Positions 5,786 to 7,200 of a DNA stretch of 7,200 nucleotides are shown piece by piece. The DNA lies in the NCBI GenBank assembly GCA_947624475.1, contig CANQKK010000043.1, positions 1 to 7,200 on the forward strand, in the 5' to 3' direction. The stretch is from an uncultured Bacilli bacterium. GTDB taxonomy: Bacteria > Bacillota_I > Bacilli_A > RF39 > UBA660. Position 1 is the first letter of the stretch. Each line of letters opens with the position of its first letter. Both the position numbers and the translations under genes were made by a program. Below the pieces are notes generated by a model. The model searched no databases and was not told where the DNA came from. It worked only from the letters and a program-made list of their open reading frames with translations.

Positions 5786-6858
5786 TTAATCATTCTAACT
5801 ATTATCTCATTAGATACATACATATATTTCTTACTTATTCGAATACAGTTACCATCTTTTTCCAAATATCCATCATCTATTAAAGTATCAATATCAAATT
5901 CCTCTTCCAAAGAAATACCATATTTTTCTCTAAAAGATAAAGTATCTATTCCCTCTAATTTTCTAAGACCTAACATCACTTCATTTTCCATTATTCTCTT
6001 TTTATCTTCCCTCTCTTGAAAATCCAAATACTCTCCCTTTAAATACTTACGTAAATTTTTCGTATTAACCCTTCTTACCCCACTAATATAACTAGTACTA
6101 GATAGCCCAAATCCATAGTATTCAAAATTATTCCAATAAGTCAAGTTATGCCTTGACTCATATCCCCTCTTAGCATAGTTACTAATTTCATAATGAATAT
6201 AACCATTTTCTTCTAAAGTTCTTTCAATATAATTATACATCTCAAAGTCAATATCTTCCTCTATATTCTCAAAACCCCGTACTTTTAAAATCGTATGATC
6301 CTCAATTATCAAACTATAAGTAGATATATGATTAACATTAAGACTAATAACATCTTTTAAATCTTCCCTTAAAATATTCATATCATCACAAACAGCATAT
6401 ATCAAATCAATATTAATATTATTAAAATACCTCTTAACCAAATTAATCTTATTAAATACCTCTTCTTTAGTATGACTTCTTCCAAGTAATTCAATAATCT
6501 TATCATTAAAAGATTGAACTCCAATACTTATCCTATTTACCCCATACCTTTTCATTAATTTCAATTTATTTTCCGTAATCGATTCCACATTACATTCAAT
6601 AGTAAACTCTATATCACTATAAGTATCAAAAATAGTAGTTATTTCAAGTAATCTTTCAAGTTCTTCTAAAGATAAAGAAGTAGGAGTACCCCCTCCAATA
6701 TATATTGTCTTAACTACTTCTTTCTTATATCTTTCTTTTATTTCCTTCTCTAAGTTATCTAAATAAGAACTAATATATTTCTTATTATAATAAATCTTAC
6801 AAAAATCACAATAAGTACATATCACATTACAAAAAGGAATATGAATATAAATAGACAT
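5782..6858 (-). CDS. hemW: Radical SAM protein HemW (HemN-like coproporphyrinogen III oxidase family)
   Basis: This belongs to the HemN/HemW radical-SAM family. HemW acts as a heme-binding chaperone and is often misnamed oxygen-independent coproporphyrinogen oxidase. It has 358 residues, typical of HemW and shorter than E. coli HemN (about 457). The [4Fe-4S] cluster motif is C10, C14, C17 (CNVICTYCDF), where an F after the third Cys-Asp fits HemW; an extra C20 follows. SAM binding is shown by YIGGGTPTSL (53-62). GVQSFND is at 113-119. The HemW heme-associated HNxxYW motif is HNLTYW (237-242), followed by YYGFGLSSTSY. The start is ATG 6858, not the TTG one codon earlier, because GGTGA lies 6 bases before the ATG. 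The TGA stop lies inside the -35 box of the next promoter. Upstream lepA, a common neighbour in Firmicutes, is not seen. Confidence 0.93.
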   Translation of the reverse strand: MSIYIHIPFCNVICTYCDFCKIYYNKKYISSYLDNLEKEIKERYKKEVVKTIYIGGGTPTSLSLEELERLLEITTIFDTYSDIEFTIECNVESITENKLKLMKRYGVNRISIGVQSFNDKIIELLGRSHTKEEVFNKINLVKRYFNNINIDLIYAVCDDMNILREDLKDVISLNVNHISTYSLIIEDHTILKVRGFENIEEDIDFEMYNYIERTLEENGYIHYEISNYAKRGYESRHNLTYWNNFEYYGFGLSSTSYISGVRRVNTKNLRKYLKGEYLDFQEREDKKRIMENEVMLGLRKLEGIDTLSFREKYGISLEEEFDIDTLIDDGYLEKDGNCIRISKKYMYVSNEIIVRMIN

Positions 6859-6875
6859 CAAATATCACCATAAGT

Positions 6876-6904
6876 AGCGTATCATAGTAATAACAAGATA
6901 TCAA
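6876..6904 (-). promoter_or_regulatory. Possible promoter of hemW
   Basis: TTGATA (6904-6899), a 17-base spacer and TACGCT (6881-6876) preceded by TGA (TGn extension) are present. The -35 is good and the -10 is poor. It would start transcription close to the GGTGA ribosome site (6869-6865), again giving a very short leader. It is the best candidate in the 60 bases between the decayed gene and hemW. Confidence 0.35.
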
Positions 6905-6918
6905 GTCTTTTTATCATA

Positions 6919-7200
6919 TTAAAAAATATCTATATACTTATAAACATTCTTATAATTATTAATATCTAATAAACAATTCTCTTCCCATCTTTTAAAATAA
7001 GTTCCTCTTTTAACTTCTCTATTCTATCATTAACATAATCATAATTAGTACTATCAATAACATTACACATTATCTCATATTCTTCACTATTTTTCCAAAA
7101 TATTTACAATATCATAAATATTCTCCATCTTATTTCTCTTAAAATTATTAATTTTTCTCTTATTCTTTGTATTCCTACTTATTTCTTTTTCATAAATATC
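6919..7200 (-). pseudogene. Frameshifted 3' part of an unrecognised gene; continues beyond the window
   Basis: No single frame is open here, but three joined segments read like one Lys/Asn/Glu-rich protein. The frame from 7200 gives DIYEKEISRN...NIYDIVNILEK and stops at 7089-7087. A second frame gives NSEEYEIMCNVID...KLKEELILKDGKRIVY and stops at 6968-6966. A third gives LDINNYKNVYKYIDIF and ends with TAA at 6921-6919. Removing one base from the five-A run at 7090-7094 joins the first two as NILENSEEYE. Adding one base near 6966-6970 joins the last two. The region is about 22% GC (52 of 240 in 6961-7200), lower than the flanking genes. I recognise no family. It could be a decayed gene or an intact one with assembly errors in homopolymers. 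Confidence 0.5.

Noticed and set aside
5782..6861. Naming the radical-SAM gene hemN (coproporphyrinogen dehydrogenase)
   Set aside because: The length, the CxxxCxxCDF pattern and the HNxxYW motif all fit HemW. No other heme-synthesis genes are visible to support a pathway role.
6859..6965. Terminator after the decayed gene
   Set aside because: Only weak A/T pairings (for example TTATAA with TTATAA) exist, and no stem runs straight into a T-run, so none is annotated.
1..7200. Mycoplasma-type genetic code (TGA as Trp)
   Set aside because: The HD gene and hemW both end naturally at TGA, and Trp positions in the deacetylase use TGG.

Overview
The window is an AT-rich chromosomal segment from a low-GC Gram-positive bacterium. 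Its gene content (sigma-A/DnaG pair, NodB deacetylase, MscS, HemW) and protein style suggest the Bacilli or a Mollicutes-adjacent uncultured lineage; this placement is inference. Two complete genes (hemW and the HD-domain gene) end in TGA, and Trp is encoded by TGG where I checked, so the standard bacterial code is used and not the Mycoplasma code. Every supported gene lies on the minus strand, so transcription runs from high to low coordinates.

Layout in transcription order: (1) 7200-6919, the tail of an unrecognised gene broken by two apparent frameshifts, at only about 22% GC (52 G/C in 6961-7200). (2) 6858-5782, hemW, a radical-SAM protein of the HemW/HemN family. (3) 5736/5739-4939, an MscS-type mechanosensitive channel driven by an exact TTGACA-17-TATAAT promoter that overlaps the hemW stop codon. 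(4) 4931-4356, an HD-domain phosphohydrolase 7 bases after the channel gene. (5) A weak hairpin/T-run that includes the HD gene's stop codon, then 4305-3325, a membrane-anchored NodB polysaccharide deacetylase resembling PdaC. (6) A strong terminator butted against a new promoter, then 3167-2331, an unrecognised cytoplasmic protein with a parallel beta-helix-like repeat. (7) Another terminator/promoter junction, then 2212-476, dnaG primase, overlapping by 17 bases the start of rpoD (492 to the window edge, sigma-A, N-terminal 164 residues only).

Functionally there are three blocks. dnaG-rpoD is the conserved core of the macromolecular-synthesis operon (replication priming plus housekeeping sigma factor). 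mscS-HD-pda looks like an operon dealing with osmotic/envelope matters, with possible partial termination before pda. The beta-helix gene stands alone between its own promoter and terminator.

I found no tRNA, rRNA, CRISPR array, insertion sequence or phage signal. Most of the window is ordinary housekeeping sequence. The points most worth a second look are the orphan beta-helix gene, the perfect promoter with a palindromic spacer before mscS, the decayed reading frame before hemW, and the extended -10 promoter inside dnaG that could drive rpoD separately.
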